DNA of 64,000 nucleotides, taken from assembly GCA_009741485.1 (NCBI GenBank), contig CM019217.1, forward strand, positions 31,038,061-31,102,060, written 5' to 3'. Shown piece after piece: positions 1 to 13,239 of the stretch. The DNA is from Malurus cyaneus samueli (Eukaryota; Chordata; Aves; Passeriformes; Maluridae). The notes under the pieces were generated by a model, which had not been told where the DNA came from, searched no databases, and saw only the letters and a list, made by a program, of their open reading frames with translations. Each line of letters begins with the position of its first letter. The stretch's first letter is position 1. The position numbers were made by a program, and so were the translations under genes.

Positions 1-1237
1 ATGAACTCACAAGATGAGTTCAAATTCAGTGAATCCTTTTCTCCATGAATAATTCCCTTGTTGCTTTCCAGAGACCTTGAATTACAAAACATGGTTGTCC
101 ACCCAGGGAAGTACATGTTATGCAAACAGTGAAGGATAGCAGCAAAGAAAACTTTGTATGCTCTTGTTGTTCTTTCCAGAAACATAAAAATCCCCAGCTA
201 TTCACCAGTTACCTTAGAGATGAACTAGCCACTAAACCATCAGGGAAATTAATTATCCACTTGTAGGAATAAAGTGCTGGGGGAAAATGTACTACAGTGT
301 TTTCAGTGGTGAGATAAATCTCCTACCTGCTACATTAAAGGAAAAATAAACTAATTCCTAGGTATTACAGTGTTTGTATAGGATGGAATATCATCCTTTC
401 AGTAAGGCCAGGGAAAAACTTCTGTCTCTACACAGATTTTTACTGTGATTTGCTCACGCCAGATATCTATAGTGGAGTGACAGTTCCACCCAACCATGGT
501 TTTTATACAAACTAAAAGTAGAGTTCCAAAGAACAAAGCATCATACTGGTCTAGAGTATATTTACCTGACCTGATATCAAGAAAAACTAGCTTCAGCATG
601 CAAGTCACAGAAGAAAAAAATTAATTGGCAATTTAACAGTGACTAAGAAAGCAAAACAGCAACAATGGAGAAACTAACCCTGGTGGAAATTACTGACATG
701 AATCAATCGCTGCTCAGCAAGTACTTCTGTGACTTTAATCAAATGCTAGGAAATGAGAGAGGCCCAAAGTTATTTCTCTAATTTTAGTTTTCCTGGAACT
801 AGGCTTGAATTCTTGAAGGTAGGGCACACCTGAGGCACAGAAGGTCAACATTGCAGCTAAGTGTGTTTGTGCAGCATTACAATTTTAAGAGAGCTGTCTT
901 TAACTACATTTTATTACCATTAGAAGGAAGTAGGTTATGATTAAACTATAATCAGAAAAAAAAGCTCTCTATGATTTTTACTGTTTCTCCTAAGATTTTT
1001 TTTTCCTGCAGTCCTTAGTCTTTGTTTTGAATTACCCAGAGAAAACCAACTGATTTAAATTATGAAAACAGAAAACCACCAGACTGACCTTTTCCCTGAA
1101 AAATCTCAACTTGTTCACTGAGCTAGGAGAAATACTTTGAAGAGTGTTATTGCTTGAGCCCTGGACTGCATTAGTAATTTCTTGTGCAAGCTTTTCAATG
1201 TTTCTAAACAGCTGAGAACAGGGCTACAACTTCAGCA

Positions 1238-1273
1238 CCTGCCCTTAGCTTTGGTCCTGCCCTTAGCTTTAAC
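1238..1273. repeat. 18-bp tandem duplication
   Basis: Two head-to-tail copies. The first 15 bases (CCTGCCCTTAGCTTT) are identical in both copies and the last three differ. It looks like a simple replication-slippage duplication. No function is implied. Confidence 0.85.
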
Positions 1274-1440
1274 AAAAATAAGTGTTTCCTTAGAACAAGA
1301 TCCCATGGGGGAGGTACCCTGTACTCCCACTCCCTTATTTTTCTGATGCAAGAAGTCGTATAGACTAGATAATTTGAAAACAGAGAGATTTAGAGAGGAG
1401 GTAGAAGGGATGTGCAGCTTCTTTAGAGTCTTGTTTTATA

Positions 1441-1464
1441 TTGCAGTAGAAATTTCTATTGCAA
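1441..1464. other. 24-bp near-perfect palindrome
   Basis: The half-site TTGCARTAGAAA is followed directly by its reverse complement, with 11 of 12 positions pairing and no spacer. The outer TTGCA(A/G) halves resemble C/EBP half-sites, and a further TTGCAATAGAAATT overlaps the right arm. It could be a dimeric factor site, a cruciform-forming sequence or chance. Seen directly; function is inference. Confidence 0.6.
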
Positions 1465-3589
1465 TAGAAATTACAACAATTCCTCTTATCTTTTCCAATC
1501 ACAGTTTGATTCTCGACTTAATACTCAGCTGCACTGTGTTAAGACAGCCTTCAGGAAGGGGCACCTGTACTTAGAGACCATCTTAGCAAGGCGGATGTAA
1601 GGTAAACCCTTCATTCCCTTAAAACACAATCCTCTCACTGTCTCTGTTTTCAAACCCCCAGCATTTCTTTCCTCTGTCATTAAGCTTCAGGGTCTCATGA
1701 ACTTCTCCCATTGCCTCTCTTAGTATCCCCAAACTATCTGACTTTTCTGAGTCTGCCTAGAGGCACTCTCCCCTCTTAGCTCCATCCTCCATCTCAGATC
1801 ATTCACTTTCAAAATATTTATTCTTGCCAATCCATGGATACATAATTTTTCCTTGACTTCTGGGATAATGCAATTCAAATTTGGTTTCTTGGGACAAACT
1901 TGAGGTCCACTATAGAAAATATTGATGACACACTGCATTTGGCAGCAAATTGACACAGTAAACTCAACATGATTAGGGATGCCCCATGAGTGAAACTGGA
2001 ATTTGCTAGACAAGGTAGATGGGCCTTCTTTGTCAATAGCAGAGAAGTTGAATTTACAGGGTAGAGTTTGTGAAAGCTGGAAGGCTGTGAGATGTAGTAT
2101 CTTTTCCCAACAAAGCCAACTTTTTATCAGGTGGTTTTAGACCGTAGTGGCAGTGGATCAGACCATAAATCTTTATTTTAAATGTGTTAGCTGCTTCTGA
2201 ATATATGACTATCTGCATCTCAATAAAATAAACCAAAGGTATGTTGAGCTTAATGAGCTCTTAATATCCTATTATTGTTTCTATTATTAATGACTCTCAT
2301 ACCACTAAGGTTAATGAATACACAAACTGTTCTTAATGCACCTACCTAACCTTTATAAAACAAAAATATGAAATGAATCCCCATTTCATGTCAGAGGAAA
2401 CTGAGGCACAAAAGCTGAATCACCGCTAGAAGATTCATGTTATGATCTACCAACTTTTCTGCTGTGAAATGAACAAGTTCAGAGTTCCAAATTCAGAATA
2501 CTGGTCTTGCTGGCAAGCAAGAGGTCTGCACATGGTTGTGTTCAAGCTGATGAGCCAAGGTAGAGTGAATAGGAGCTGACAGCCTGAAAGACAGCTAGTG
2601 TCAGCCTTATCTGGCTCTTTCTCTTTTGGTGAACTCTCATGGATTTTCTTATTTGCCTAATGCATTTTTTTAAAAAAAATATTCTGAGTATAAATGCTAT
2701 GTGGTCTGGAAACTAGTGTCTCATCTTAGATCACCATGAGAAGTGCATGGTCTTGAACCTAGAGGATGATTTTGCCTATCCAATGGGAATGAGAAACAGG
2801 CCTGGTTTAGCTTTTTCATGGGAAAAAAAGTAATAAAAAGAGAATCTAGCATTCCAAATAAAATACTGTAAAATTAATTTCAATCTTTACCATTGGAAAA
2901 CATTGTTTACAGTACAGAATATAGAGAACATCCTGAAGTGACCACCTATCATTACTTCAGATTGCTGGAGGAAACAGAAATAAAATAAGAAAACAGCATG
3001 ATTTTTATTAATTGCAACTCCAAAATGGTCTTGCTGCAATCAAAACAAGGCCAGTGTGATGGAATTTATAGATAGGTAATACTGAAAACATATTTTGAGC
3101 CTCATGTTATGTCAAGGTACAAAAATCAGATTTCAGATCAATGGTGTAATAAAATGGTACAAAGTAGCTGATGAAAGCTAACTTGGTTCCAGCACAAGAA
3201 TTCATCATGATAAACATATCTCTCATTTCCACATCTGTCATCCATTTTTAAAACCAATAAATCATTTAAATATTGATTTAACTCCTCCTACAAGCTGTTA
3301 TGGTGTTATGCACTGCACTGAAGGAGAACTTAAACAATAATTCACTTTTCTGAATTTAGAACCATCAAAAATAAATTAGAAGGTTAAGTTATGCTCACAT
3401 AATTACTGTGCCTAAACAGTACAGCTTATAGTAAAACAACTGGTCTTTTTCTGGCTTGCATATCTGCGTTCCATGGGCTTGAAGCCAACTAAAAGATCCT
3501 TTGCACAATGAAGGAACAGTTCAGATTAAAACCTGTGTAAAAATTCCATCAAAATTCCATCAAAATAATGGAATCTGAGGACAGAATGT

Positions 3590-4090
3590 AGATATCTGTG
3601 AGCTGGATTGGATTGCAACTGAGGGCAAGGCTGAGGCTTGTTTCATCCTAAGCACAGCTTGAGCCCTGCAAGGCATGGAAGGAATGTCAGCCGCAAGGCC
3701 CGTAATGAGAACTAAAAAATGCCTGGTGGACTGGTCTTAAGGAGCTGTCCAAACCCCCCATGCGAAAACACCTACAATGTTGCACTGATCTGCTAGTTTT
3801 TTTCTTCTTTTTGTGATAAAGGGATTGGGAGACAAAGAAGGGGCTTTGGAGGAAAACAAGAAAGAGGGAGGTGGGGGGATAATGTTAATAGGTTCATATC
3901 ATTTTCATCCTTGATCATACTGAAGGCAAGCCTGGCAAAGTCTGACGGATCACAAGTCCCAGCAAACATAATCAGATTCTGATTTTATTATTAAGCTTTG
4001 CACAATCTTGATAAGGGAGATGATTAGAGTCTCAGTGGTAAAATTACATTATGTATCTTTATTTCAGAATTTTAATTCATTTATTCTAAT
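3590..4090. other. Candidate conserved noncoding block
   Basis: This 0.5-kb block is less repetitive and more balanced in composition than its surroundings. It mixes a GC-richer half (3600-3760), a purine-rich stretch (3830-3885) and an AT-rich half. The AT-rich half carries GATA-like (TTGATAAGG), C/EBP-like (TTTGCACAAT) and homeodomain-like TAAT cores. This texture is typical of vertebrate developmental enhancers, but conservation cannot be seen from one sequence. It may be ordinary intergenic DNA. Confidence 0.25.
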
Positions 4091-7000
4091 AAAGATTAAA
4101 CTTTTTCTTCAGTATACGTATATCTAAGAGAAGTTTCTAATAAATTCTCCAAAACCTCACTTGGAATTATGCTAACATTTAAAAATATTGCAACAATGTT
4201 AAAAAAGTGCTTATATAAAGAGTTTCACATACATGCATCATAATTTGGCAATACACTAGCTGTAATTAATTTATTTTTTTATTTTGCAATGATTGCATTT
4301 TAAACTGTTTGATGTGTTATTCTTACATTGGAATTATGAAGTCAGTCTAACACTGCAGACAGTATTCAACACTGCAAGAGCTAGTGGAAAAAATCCTACA
4401 ATCTCTCTAGTTGTTACAATAATGATGTTGGTTTCCTGTTCACTACAAGGGTAATTAATGAAGAATTTGGCTGAACTGCACATACCAGGCAGCTAAGGTA
4501 ATACTTTATGTACACATTTCACTGGAGCGTAACACATAACACAAGACTTGTTTTCTTATTTCTTATTTTAAAAATCAATTAGGTCACTAGACAACTAAAA
4601 ATCAGGCTATGTCTATTACCACTTTGCTGAAGCTGTGTGTAATTTCATTAAATCTTCTACTAGTGCTGCCCATCTGAGATAGTAAAAATTTCATTACCGT
4701 CACTGAATACACTTCATGCATAACAAATGAACAATCAATTAAATATGATTTTTAAAATTCTTTTTTGTCTCATTTGTCCATAAACTTTATTAATGTTCTA
4801 CATGACATTTACTCTTCTGCTCAGATATTAAGTAGTAGTCTTTTAATAAAATGCACCTTTTCCTAGCCTAGAACAAGCTGACAAATTAAAAATAAAATAT
4901 TATCTGTTATTCCCATGATATTCTGCATGAATTCAAGTTTTGTAATATTCTTGGAGGTTTAGGAATGATAGATTCAAGATTTTGTTTTGTTTTGCTTGCA
5001 CGCTTACTGAGAACATCTATTCAAAATGTTAACAGTGACTATAGTTGAAACAAACCTCTATCAAGGACACAAGAAATTTGACTGGCTCTGGTTGAGAACA
5101 AATATGAGTCACTTTGGGTCTTTCTTTCCACTCGAGCTCCTGCCTGACTTTTCTCTTGTGTCGAGCATTTCTATTTCCATTGTGCAGCAGCCAGGGTGCT
5201 CCTTACACTCCAGCTAAAGGAGAGCTCCAGGAAGGATATTCTTTCTTGCACACCTGCAGACATCTTGATATGGATAAAAGATCCCTCATGCTTCAGCCTT
5301 CTCGAGTGTGATACCAGATATGGTAAAACACTGAGACAGTCTACTCTGAAAATGGAGACCCTCTGCATCAACAGATTAATAGGTAATGTTGTATCATTCC
5401 CACATTTATAAGGAGACTGAAAAGTAAGGAATAGTATGAAATACAGAGATAGGAGATTCCTGTTCTTCATTCTGAAATTCTTTGGGGTTTTTCTTTGTAA
5501 GTACATTATTAACAAGCAAAGCTGCCAATTATTTTCAGTATCTAATACCACATGGATTCAGAACAAAACATTCATCTCCAAAAACATTTACCCATGGGAT
5601 CTAATCAACTATCTTCTCAGAGAGCTGAAAAAGCAAGGATGTACTAACAGAAGGAAGATCCACTTACCATGGACTTATTAACTACTAATACTTGGAAGCA
5701 TTTATAAATTACTTCAAAACACATCTGCTGGTGTCCAGTACAAATCAAATAGATGGAACGCAGATGAGCCTGAACAGACTGTCTACCAGCAGAATTCACT
5801 CAAAATATTGAAATAATAGCTAGGGCTGCATAATGTTTGAGTTCAATCATGCATATATATTTGCGGTACAACCAATACAAATTATGTACATCTGGAAGAG
5901 AGAAAAAGATATAAGCAAACCTTCTCAGTGCAAAACATCATTAAACTCCTTCTGGGCACCTGTTGAGTTCATCTAATGGGCACTCTCTTTCAAGTTCCCC
6001 AGGATGTAAAATTGGTCTTCAAGAGCTACTTGTAATTAATGCCCCACTTCTCATATTTTTATGATGGGTTAAATACAGAATGTACCTTGAATGAAAAAAA
6101 AAAAAAAATCAGAGTATGTTCTTCATTTTACACCCCAATTAAAAAGCAGAGGAAAAACACCTTATAAGGTTCTCCAATATCATAAAAGAAACTTACTTTT
6201 TAAGGAGTTGTTGATTATGAGATTGCTCTGCGTATACATATATTCTGTCATTGTGCCAAAACTAGCAGCTCATTTCATTTTCAGCTCTTTTGAACTCTAA
6301 AGGCACATATTTACAAGAACCTCTAAGTGGTCTGTGAACTATCTACCCAAAACCAAGCAATCCCACTTCACGTAAAATGATTCAATTTACTTGCAATAGA
6401 ATGCACATCTTGCCCAGCTATGGAAAAATTCACTCTTTCCTCTTCTTACTTCCCTTGACAAAATCTTGCTCTTCCACCATGTGGGAGGAAGGTTTTGCCC
6501 AAGGCAAATGGAACTATTGCCACACAGAGAGGGAGGTACTGAGACAACATTTGGCAGAAGGATCCTGCTCCTTGCTGCTACCCAGAGAAGATAACACAGG
6601 CTCCTCTGCTGGGCAGCAAGGATTCTTCATGCAGAAAAGCTTTTTTCTAGTTGAAGAGATGTAGAGTTGGTAAAGGAGGTGCTTCTGGAATTTTAGCCTA
6701 CCTGCTTCAGTCTGCCACTTGCTGAGATAAACTGTTATCCCATAAAATTGTAGGCAGAATAACTCTAAACTCCTGTTCATCACAATTATTATTATATTAT
6801 TAATATTATCTATAAAACCTATATTATCCGCTATATTATCTATAAAACCTACAAAGAAGTGGAGTCATCTTTAGCCTTCAGACCAAATATTTCCTGAGGC
6901 ATATTGAGTCCCGTGACTGTGAATGTCAAAAGGGATGTGAATAATACAACAGTTGTTTCGCTTCTTAGTGCTTGCTCTTTATCAAGGTCACCTAATTTGA

Positions 7001-9229
7001 GTTCAGAATTTTCTTTCACAAATTGTCTAGAGTTCCCTGTGAGCTGCTGCTAAGGACAGTTTTTATCACCACTGTCATCATCACTACTTTCTAGAAAGCT
7101 CTGTGCATCAGGGTCTAGAGAAAGAAAAGACAACATGTTTTCATCCTAATCTTTTTAATTAAAGATAATCTGAAACACTTTCTTGCAGCAGAAATGTATT
7201 TGAGGATATGAGGAAAGGATAGTTTGTTTACTATATTTTACTTTTCTGCTGAAGTGAGGATGTGAAGACAAAGCTGCCTATTTGAAAGTACTTCACATTT
7301 AAGGGAGAAGAGATGAAAAGTTCATTATGTTTACCATATAAAGTGGTAGGCATCATGCAACAGGAAAAGCCTGAGAGCTGACAGCCCTGAACTGTCCTGT
7401 CTGTTCTGCATTAGTTAAAACACACAGTAGATGGGATCAGGGAAAAGAAACACAGACCATGCAGATGATATAAAGGGTAACCATTCCTCATCACAACAAA
7501 ATTAGGAAACAAAGGAAATTTTGTTCTTATCTGGAAATAGTGGAAGGGGAAATTTGGAACATTTAATCAGAAACTATGATGTAATTAAAGATTTAAGCTA
7601 TTCCCTATATGTTCAGAATTCTCACTGACTTTGATAGAAACATGGCATGAGCAAGTGATGCAAGTTCAGACATGAATTTACATGCTTAGGGTAAACACAA
7701 GAGTGTGGGAAAGCTTTTGTCGCTCCTTGCAAGGCGAAGCAGCCAGTGAGTCACAGTTCCCATATTTACAGTGAGCCTCCTCCCTGCAGTTAAGAATCAA
7801 CTTGCTCCAAAAGAAGTGTTTTAACACTGCTGCACTTCCCATGTCTCAGACCACCAATTTATCCCAGTGAGGAAGGACACCACATCTACAATCTTTTCCA
7901 ATTACTTTGTAATATATGGTGAAATGAGTCCAATGTTCAATGGATAATAGGAGTTCTCATGACTCCTTTTTATTCTACACTATTTTGTGCTACGTGAATA
8001 CAAATTTAAAATTTTGAACTCGAAGATGCAATTTTAATGAACAGATAAATCACTTTTATAAAATAGGTGCTTAGTAAAGTTTCAGCTACACATATCAGTT
8101 CTAAAAACCAGTACAAAAACACATTTTTTATTCCTTTCAGCTGAAACAATTTTTAATACAATAAAACATCACATATTGGGATAAAGTATTCATTATTTTT
8201 CCATCTAGATTCCGACCTCAAAGGTATTTGAGGGCTGTTATTTTTGTTGTATTCCTCCAAAAATTAAATGGAAGGTGTTCCAAACAGATCAAATGTAAAT
8301 AATATATATGTCTATGTATATTATGTGATATATAATTCTCTACTGCGAGAATTAAAATAGTTTTTTTCCAGAGGGGAGAATTCTTATGCCTTCCACATTC
8401 ACACTGTGCCATTTGCTATGTGCGGTGTTCTAGGATCCACACACTATAGGGACAAATAATTCCTTTGCACTCCCTAATCTTACTTTTAAACCCTTAGGCA
8501 ATACATTTTATATATGGTATTTTAAACCCTACACTCACTAATGGGAGGATAAACACATCTATGTATTTGTGACTGGTTCCTTTTTTATTTCATTCCCTTA
8601 CAGATGCAGAGGCTGGGTTTTGTTTATGGCTCTGCTGTTTAGTTAAATTATTCTTGCAGTATGACTCCCTGCCTTTACAAGTCCAGTTGACTTAGCCTCA
8701 GCAGTAATTTTTCACACAACTCACCTATTTGATCAGTCCAGTTGAAAATATCACTTAAGGCTGGAGCCAGCTTGCTAAGTTATCTACCAAAAGATTTTCC
8801 AAAATATTGTGCTTCTTTTTTAAAAAAACATAGAAAACCAATGTGAAAGTGTTATGACATAATTTATTAATTAGCGGTAATCTGCTAATTTATTACATTT
8901 TCTTGGGACAAACCAACCCTCTCCACATCCTTGAAAGAAAATTTTGTGCAGAGAGAGACTGAAGTTTTAAATACAAAGAGGACATCTGAATAACAGTTAC
9001 TGAGCCATTATCTATATATCTAAAGAAGAATAAGTTGCTTTTTTATGAACAAAGTAAAGGGCTAAGAAAAAGGTGTGAACTTTTTGAAAGATTCTGTTTG
9101 TAGACGATTGGCTGGAGCATGATTTGATGCCACCCCAGGCATGGGTTGAAGTGATAATATTCTGCATGAACTTCTGCCAGATTCCCACAAATAAGGTCAC
9201 AAAACACAGCAAAAACAGCTGGGCCAGGG
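4091..9229. other. Unique noncoding DNA with minor simple repeats
   Basis: No gene recognised. Contains a 15-base A run at 6094-6108 and a 30-bp-period duplication at 6803-6851. The open frames on either strand (up to 126 codons, minus strand 5171-5551) have no recognisable domain, and several overlap each other on opposite strands. That is expected for noncoding DNA. Confidence 0.65.
6803..6851. repeat. 30-bp-period tandem duplication
   Basis: The 19-mer ATATTATCTATAAAACCTA occurs identically at 6803-6821 and 6833-6851, with an AT-rich spacer between. It follows a short ATT-rich stretch (6787-6802). It looks like local slippage or duplication. Confidence 0.85.
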
Positions 9230-9470
9230 GTATGTCACCTGTGAGAGTTAAAGCCTCTGAGCTGGCTGCTTCTACCAGGGGCTTTGTGATTTTTAGTTAG
9301 TGCTGAATAAACCAATGAAGGCCAAAAATGGGCTGGTAGCTATGCTCATTAATGTTCCCTGACACTTTCCATTATAAAATGCTGATTTTAGTACTTTTCA
9401 ATTCGTCGATTGGTAGACATTTGGGCTCAAATGTTCCTTAGTGTCTGCTCTGGGGTAGTTAAAATATGTG
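9230..9470. other. Candidate conserved noncoding block
   Basis: A compact, non-repetitive stretch with balanced base use between AT-rich flanks. It includes the CpG-containing pair TTCGTCGATTGG at about 9402-9413, and CpG is otherwise scarce nearby. No open frame of note crosses it. Proposed only as a candidate regulatory element; no alignment was possible. Confidence 0.2.
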
Positions 9471-10863
9471 TTAGAATCCCTTTTTTGCCAAAACAATCCA
9501 ATAATTTCTGAGAATGGAGCAAAAGATACGTTGTTTCACTCACAGTAAAAAATCAGAAGGGAGGGGGGAGGGTGGAAGATGATAAGGAAAGAAGTTATTT
9601 AAATAGTTAACATAATTTGAAGCTGCAGACTGATATTTGGCAGCTGGGGATAGCAATGTGGGATGAAAATTTGGCTTTTGTTGCCACTGTAAATTACAAG
9701 GCTTGGAAAAAAAGTCAGGCTCAGCAAAGATTTCTTATGTCTTAAACAAAGAATATGAGTTAGGCAAAGAGTTGAGGGGCTCCACTTAAGGCCGTGTAAC
9801 ATTTTTCTTCTTTATGCAGCTCTGTGATATTTTAAAGCCAGAGGCACAAGAAGATAAAGTGAACAGGGTCTGCTGAGTTCAGTAGTGTTAAAGACTACTT
9901 TAATACATGCTTCAGCCATGATGTGGCAAAGGAGGAACTGCAGGGAACCGCTGCGGTGAGAAACAATGTCAAAGGGGTACAGCACTGGGAGACTGGGGCT
10001 CTATCAGGTAAAAAGAGGACAAAAGGTAGGATTTGTACTGGGGAATGTGTCAGGAATTTAAGGAATAAAGATTGTAATTGATGTGATGTAAAAAATGGGG
10101 CTTTGGTGAGAATCTAAACCTTCACAAGATGATAAGGTCAGCAAGTAAAACCTTTGAAGAATTGGCAGGACAATCTGTGTCAATAAAAATATCCTATCTC
10201 ATTGATCTCTGTAAGGATCCCAGCAGACCTGAACTGTTTCATTACTATATTAGCTAAAGTTATTGGTAGTCTGCAAAACGATTCAGTATTTCCATTCAAA
10301 GATACCAGTATTCCTAATAAATGCGTGGGACACTTTTCTGGTGACACATTGCAATTAGTTATGCTAGAAATCCAAATTTGGTAACACTTGAGTAAAAGTT
10401 GCTTGAGCAATCTTAATTGTGCAATCCCTATGAGCATACACCAAGAAAAAAAATTATTACATAATAACACGGTGGTTTTTCTTCAGGAAGCATACCTTAT
10501 GTGGGACCAGAACAAGACTGTACAGTACAGATGCTTGCTGTGGCCTGGATTCCCCCATTTACAGCAGAAATTGAATGGTTGAAGCAAAGATGAGACAGCG
10601 GGGATGCTGTGGCCAGACAGATTATTGGAGTAATTTAGTTTATAGCTGTGAAGAACTCAGAAGTCAATTTAATAGTCTGTACGTTTTCTATACTGTGATT
10701 ACTCAGAGAATATCAAGCAAAGTTACTAACATATCCATTTTTCTTCCTTCATCCACCTAGAAGAGAAAATTTTGGAGGAGTTTTATTTTAAATTTTTAAA
10801 CATGATTGAACATTAATGTGTGTGGTTATTTGCTTTAGAGAAGATAAATTTGAATAGCAGAAA

Positions 10864-10876
10864 GTGGGGGCGGGGC
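10864..10876 (+). promoter_or_regulatory. Isolated GC-box (Sp1-like) motif
   Basis: GTGGGGGCGGGGC matches the Sp/KLF GC-box core GGGGCGGGG inside a strongly AT-rich region. No CpG island, TATA box or recognisable transcript start surrounds it, so promoter function is unsupported. The motif itself is seen directly. Confidence 0.3.
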
Positions 10877-12106
10877 TAGAGGCAATTTTGCATTCTTCAG
10901 GCTGTACACAGTGTTACACAAAGCCTACGACAAGTCTGCCCCAGTTAAAAGTTTCTGTTTTCCACAGAGAATGACCTCGATTTGAAGCAGCAATATTTCA
11001 CATGTTGTCCATATCTTCACCTAGAACTTTGTGGTCTGTTTTATCAGTACACTCTATATGGTGGTGTGCTTCAAGTCCTGATCTCACTTCCCTGCTTCTC
11101 TATCTAGATTGCTATAGATCTTACTGAAATATAAAGTCATATTTCTTTCACATCTAAAATTTAGCACCACAGAGGGAAGGAGATTTAGTTTGATGCTGAA
11201 AAGAAATTGGACTTAGCTTAACAATCTACTGTCCTGAAGGGATACACTGTAAGGCTGACATATATTTGAAAATTCCAAATGCTGCAGAATTTGAGGCCAT
11301 ATAAATGGCAATATTACAGTTCAACTGGAACCGATAGAAGATGATTATTCCAGGACAGGGAAAATACTCAACTATGTGATCTTGGGTAATGTTCTGCAGG
11401 ACTTAAAAAGAAGAGGAAATTGAGACAAGTAGAGGTTGATGCTAGACTGAAAGTTTAGACAAATTTGTCATTTGGAAATATTCAACTGTTGGATTGGTTT
11501 TCATGTTGGTATAAATTTTCTTTGGTTATTGCCAACACAAGTGATATCAGAATCATGAGATTAAAAATCATTGACAATTTTGGAGAAAATGATTATAACA
11601 TCCATCCTTTGTTGTGATAGAGTTTTAAATTAGATAAATAAAAGAAACTCTGACCAAACATTTGTCAGTTAATTAACTGAGTTCATTAACTGTGATCACT
11701 AGAAATGAAACCAGTTGTTAAATAGTTACATTTTAATCTTTCCCAAATAAATTAATGTATGTCTCCACAAGCAAGAGAAATGTCTAAATTTCGGGATAAG
11801 AAATGCAGGCATGGGAAAAGTTAAGATAGAGATGTAGACTATCAAGCTGGATAGAAAAGGGTAATGGAAATGTAGAGAAAAAGAAAAAAAACACAAGACT
11901 CACATAAGCTCTCCAGAACAGACAGTTTTGTCACATAGAATTAAAGAGTAAGGCTGTGAGAGCAATGTCATAACTTTAGAATGTGATAGCCTTGAAGATG
12001 GAAGCAGGAATAACACATGAATTGTCATGCTGATCTTTTAAAAAGATGGAAAAATATTACATGTATTAGAGGGGAAAGGGTAAAACAATGAATGGGCTCC
12101 ACTGTA

Positions 12107-12170
12107 GAATCACAAGCTCATGTTTACATATGGAAAGACACCTGGAAATTCTACCAGAAACTCTATCACT
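12107..12170 (-). mobile_element. Possible CR1 3'-end relic
   Basis: The stretch starting GAATCACA and continuing through TGGAAAGACACCTGGAAAT resembles the reverse complement of the common 3' end of avian CR1 elements. No CR1 body is recognisable beyond about 12170. It could be a 3' fragment of the usual very short CR1 type or a chance resemblance. Confidence 0.3.
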
Positions 12171-12531
12171 AGGACTAATATTAACTTTCCAGATATATCC
12201 TTCAGAAAAAAATGCTAAAATGAAGTTTAGGTTTGCATTGTCTTGGACTCAGTAATCAGCCAATTTGTGTACCAGGAAGAAACATACTTTGTCATTGCAG
12301 ACTTTGGTGACTAACAAGCACATTGCATAAAAACATGTAGCAAATAACCTTGGAAAGAACAATGATGAGGTAATTAATTTCAAATTAAATAGAAGGAAAA
12401 CTAGTCTTTAAAGCTTCTGATTCAAAGTGAAAACTTCAACAAAATAATCTTCTCTTAAGCTAAGCAGAATGTGAAACTGTTCCTCATTCACAGTTTACTA
12501 TAGAAAGAACCTGAATACTTGAAAAATGCCA

Positions 12532-12567
12532 CAAACAAAAAAAAACAAAAACAAAAAAAAAAAAAAA
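12532..12567. repeat. A-rich simple repeat
   Basis: A run of A interrupted by single C residues (AAACAAA units), ending in 14 uninterrupted A. No retroposed gene sequence is recognisable upstream, so it is not clearly the tail of a processed copy. Confidence 0.9.
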
Positions 12568-12770
12568 CCCAAAGACAATATTGTAGAAACTAAAGGGAAC
12601 AAAGTAAAATAAAGATGAATGAATACACAAATAAATAAAGATTTACTGGGAATAATCAAACAAGAATGAAGAGTCTAAAGGAATTGAAAATGCCTCTGAT
12701 TAGAACATTATCATTTAAAGCTTAATACTTTTAAGATAACAAATAATTTTCTAAAGTCGGAGTAGCTCCT

Positions 12771-12801
12771 TTTGTTTCTTTTTCTTTTTCTTTTTTTTTT
12801 T
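12771..12801. repeat. T-rich tract
   Basis: T runs interrupted by C and G. The short minus-strand open frame across it gains an artificial lysine- and arginine-rich segment from this tract, which is why that frame is not called as a gene. Confidence 0.85.
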
Positions 12802-13239
12802 AAATTTAATATAATTATACCCCTAAAAATAAAGGGCAACTCAGATGAAATGAAAACAGTGTATATGGAAGAGGTGATAAAGATTAAGAAAGGTCCATGC
12901 TGAAATTCAATTTTCAGTGATGTTCCAGGAATGATATGGGACACAAATGACTATTTGATATGGAGAAAAACACTTAGTGCTTCATGTATAAAAACTGAGA
13001 GGGATTGTTACTGTACCAGAATCACAAGAGTACAGGCACAGTATTGCATCTCCTCTAGCAAATGAGCAAAATCCATCAAGTTACAGTAAATGCCATAAAA
13101 ATGAAAAAATATTAAATGTTGTGCATATTTAAGACACTCAGATAGAGTTGTCCTTACAATTGTGGCTCTGTCTGAGCTATGTTTTGCAACAGGAAAGAAT
13201 GAAGGCACAGAGGTAGAGGGAAAATGTGATAAAATGCAG

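Larger units (their letters stand above)
1..3589. other. Unique AT-rich noncoding DNA
   Basis: No exon, RNA gene or recognisable transposon is visible. Open frames here are at most about 97 codons and show no family motif. The only structure I can point to is the 18-bp tandem duplication at 1238-1273, the palindrome at 1441-1464, and a 12-bp direct repeat (AAATTCCATCA twice) near 3541-3563. Confidence 0.7.
9471..13239. other. Unique noncoding DNA
   Basis: No gene recognised. Holds a G-rich run at 9559-9575, an isolated GC box at 10864-10876, a possible CR1 3' end at 12107-12170, an A-rich tract at 12532-12567 and a T-rich tract at 12771-12801. The longest open frames are under 100 codons and match nothing I recognise. 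Confidence 0.65.

Noticed and set aside
9559..9575. G-rich run as a G-quadruplex
   Set aside because: Only three separate runs of three or more G are present, so a standard four-run quadruplex is not formed without splitting the six-G run.
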